A stretch of DNA of 6,490 nucleotides, taken from positions 1 through 6,490 of the forward strand of contig CAJOKK010000134.1 of NCBI GenBank assembly GCA_905235165.1. Direction: 5' to 3'. The position numbers and the translations under genes are program-made. This document shows, in pieces, positions 4,856 to 6,490 of the stretch. The notes beneath the pieces are model-generated. The model did no database searches. It saw only the letters and a program-made list of their open reading frames with translations, and was not told the DNA's origin. Positions within the stretch are counted from its first letter, which is position 1. Every line of letters begins with the position of its first letter. The DNA comes from an uncultured Atopobiaceae bacterium. Lineage in GTDB: Bacteria; Actinomycetota; Coriobacteriia; Coriobacteriales; Atopobiaceae.

Positions 4856-6193
4856 ATGAAGTACTTTGGCACCGACGGTTTCCGCGGTAGGGCCAATGAG
4901 GGCCTGAACGTCGAGCACGCCTACAAGATCGGTCGCTTTGCGGGCTGGTACTACGGCGCTCGCGTTGAGAAGAAGGCTCGCATCATCATCGGTAAGGACA
5001 CGCGTCGTTCGAGCTACATGTTCGAGTCTGCGCTTATCTCCGGCCTGGTTGCCAGCGGCGCCGATGCCTATATGCTGCACGTTATTCCTACGCCGGGCGT
5101 GAGCTATGTCACGGAGGAGGGCGACTTCGACTGCGGCATCATGATCACCGCGAGCCACAACCCCTATACCGACAATGGCATCAAGCTCGTTAACCACAAC
5201 GGCGAGAAGATGGATGAGGAGGTCCTTGAGCAGATCGAGGCCTACATCGATGGTGAGATTGACGTGCCGCTGGCCATTGGCGACAACATTGGCCAGACGG
5301 TTGACTTCATGCAGGGCCGCAACCGCTATATCGCTTACCTCATCGCGAGCGCAAACTTCAGCCTGCAGGGCGTGAAGATCGGACTCGATTGCGCCAACGG
5401 TGCTGCGTCGTCCGTTGCCAAGCCCGTGTTTGACGCTCTTGGCGCTGACGTCTACGTCTTCAACAACACGCCCAACGGCTTCAACATCAACGTTCACTGC
5501 GGCTCCACGCACATCGAGGAGATGCAGAGTTACGTTCTGCGCAACCACCTTGACGTGGGCTTTGCCTACGACGGTGACGCCGACCGCTGCATCGCTGTGG
5601 ACGACCGTGGCCACGTGGTTGACGGCGACCTTATCCTCTACGTCTGTGGTCGCTACCTCAACCAGCACGGTGGCCTCGCCAAGTCCACGGTGGTTCCCAC
5701 CGTTATGAGCAACTTCGGCCTCTTCAAGGCGCTCGACGAGATTGGCATCAACTACGTCAAGACCGACGTGGGTGACAAGTACGTCTATGCCTGCATGCGC
5801 GAGGAGGGCTACAGCCTCGGTGGCGAGCAGAGCGGCCACATGATCTTTGGCGATATCGAGAACACTGGTGACGGCATCATGACCTCCCTGCGCATCATGG
5901 AGGCCATCCGCGCCGAGAAGGAGCCTCTGTCCGCGCTTGTGCGTCCGGTCAAGCTGTATCCGCAGCAGCTCGTGAACGTCAAGGTCACCGACCGTGATGC
6001 CGCGATGAATGCGCCCGAGGTGCTCGAGGCTGTCAAGAAGGCCGAGGAGTTCCTTGAGGGCAACGGCCGCGTGCTCGTGCGTGCGAGCGGTACTGAGCCG
6101 CTGGTTCGCGCCCTTGCCGAGGCGCCGACGGAGGAGCTGTGCCGCCAGGCGAATGACATCGTCCTCGCAGCCTTGGAGCCCTATCGCGCATAG
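4856..6193 (+). CDS. glmM: Phosphoglucosamine mutase
   Basis: GlmM interconverts glucosamine 6-phosphate and glucosamine 1-phosphate, the cytoplasmic step that feeds UDP-GlcNAc synthesis for peptidoglycan. The start is ATG 4856, with GGGGAG (4845-4850) five bases before it; the frame extends upstream but without support. The 445-residue product has the normal family length. It opens with KYFGTDGFRGRAN. The active-site serine, which carries the catalytic phosphate, is Ser100 in TASHNP (98-103). The magnesium loop DGDADR is at 239-244, the sugar-specificity loop GGEQSGH at 322-328, and the phosphate-binding loop RASGTEPLVR at 409-418. The GEQSGH form and short length favour GlmM over a phosphomannomutase. 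All domains are intact. The gene is monocistronic between two terminators. Confidence 0.96.
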   Translation: MKYFGTDGFRGRANEGLNVEHAYKIGRFAGWYYGARVEKKARIIIGKDTRRSSYMFESALISGLVASGADAYMLHVIPTPGVSYVTEEGDFDCGIMITASHNPYTDNGIKLVNHNGEKMDEEVLEQIEAYIDGEIDVPLAIGDNIGQTVDFMQGRNRYIAYLIASANFSLQGVKIGLDCANGAASSVAKPVFDALGADVYVFNNTPNGFNINVHCGSTHIEEMQSYVLRNHLDVGFAYDGDADRCIAVDDRGHVVDGDLILYVCGRYLNQHGGLAKSTVVPTVMSNFGLFKALDEIGINYVKTDVGDKYVYACMREEGYSLGGEQSGHMIFGDIENTGDGIMTSLRIMEAIRAEKEPLSALVRPVKLYPQQLVNVKVTDRDAAMNAPEVLEAVKKAEEFLEGNGRVLVRASGTEPLVRALAEAPTEELCRQANDIVLAALEPYRA

Positions 6194-6217
6194 ATTCGCG
6201 TAAGGCTGATGTAACTG

Positions 6218-6258
6218 AACCGGACTCGTGGCCAGGAGGTCGCGGGTCCGGTTTCTTA
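6218..6258 (+). terminator. Rho-independent terminator of glmM
   Basis: AACCGGACTCG (6218-6228) pairs with CGGGTCCGGTT (6243-6253), 11 pairs with one T-G, a 14-base loop and a short T-run TTTCTT. It begins 25 bases after the glmM stop codon. Confidence 0.85.
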
Positions 6259-6405
6259 TGAGGGGGAGGAAGGCGAGCGGGAGGCGGCGGGCGTTTTAGT
6301 TGCCTCAGAATCACAAATCGGGAGATCCCCGTTCTCTGCAATTTTAACGACAAGGGCTCTACCTGCGATTTTGTCAAAACAGGCAAAAGCTTCAAGCCGA
6401 ATTTT

Positions 6406-6449
6406 AGTTATCACGTAGTTATCACGTAGTTGCCTTCTAGTTGCCTATC
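6406..6449 (+). repeat. Four tandem 11-base repeats, possible operator
   Basis: AGTTATCACGT occurs twice in perfect tandem (6406, 6417), followed in the same 11-base phase by AGTTGCCTTCT (6428) and AGTTGCCTATC (6439). All four share AGTT. The AGTTGCCT form also occurs alone at 6298-6305. An 11-base period places each copy on about the same face of the helix, as in direct-repeat operators. The array ends 27 bases before a possible start codon at 6477. Confidence 0.6.
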
Positions 6450-6463
6450 GGCTATTGCTTTCT

Positions 6464-6471
6464 GTTATCCT
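6464..6471 (+). promoter_or_regulatory. Possible promoter -10 at the right edge
   Basis: GTTATCCT (6464-6471), preceded by T6463, gives an extended -10-like TGTTATCCT. TTGCCT (6441-6446), in the fourth 11-base repeat, could act as -35 at a spacing of 19. Transcription would begin near 6477-6478, at the ATG itself. Confidence 0.3.
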
Positions 6472-6476
6472 TGGAC

Positions 6477-6490
6477 ATGAAAACGAGGGT
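6477..6490 (+). CDS. Possible start of a gene running off the right edge
   Basis: ATG at 6477 begins Met-Lys-Thr-Arg and the window then ends, so only four codons are visible. No Shine-Dalgarno sequence precedes it, but a possible -10 box lies six bases upstream. If this start is real, the mRNA would be leaderless, which is common in actinobacteria. The product cannot be identified. Confidence 0.25.

Noticed and set aside
4838..5839. Minus-strand frame of 333 residues opposite glmM
   Set aside because: A codon-bias shadow of glmM, rich in Val, Ala, Asp and His, with no supporting signals.

Overview
The window looks like chromosomal DNA from a GC-rich, low-complexity-intergenic actinobacterium of the Coriobacteriia, most likely a Collinsella relative. 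This rests on the codon use and protein character of the L13, S9 and GlmM genes and on a one-piece tmRNA; it is recognition from memory, not a database match.

Layout, left to right. Bases 1-1062 hold the 3' end of a multi-pass membrane protein, probably the permease of an ABC-2-type exporter. After about 420 bases without a gene comes ssrA (tmRNA, 1487-1855) with its own terminator. Bases 1905-2611 form an accessory-looking patch: an inverted 16-base copy of the tmRNA T-arm, four tandem 52-base units that each fold as a hairpin, and then a sharply AT-rich island bounded by two near-identical 20-base direct repeats. On its minus strand the island encodes a 54-residue membrane-type peptide (and perhaps a second peptide of about 50 residues), followed by a terminator-like hairpin. 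A patatin-like phospholipase gene (2633-3532, minus) follows. It is divergent from the rplM-rpsI ribosomal operon (3790-4629, plus), which has a hairpin-bearing leader and a strong terminator. Next is glmM (4856-6193, plus) with its own probable promoter and terminator. The right edge (6259-6490) has no complete gene but carries four tandem 11-base repeats just ahead of a possible start codon at 6477.

Functionally, the core genes serve translation (L13, S9, tmRNA ribosome rescue) and cell-wall precursor synthesis (GlmM). The exporter and the patatin protein are probably accessory membrane or lipid functions. The parts least explained by known families are the 52-base hairpin array, the direct-repeat-bounded AT-rich cassette next to ssrA, and the 11-base repeats at the right edge.
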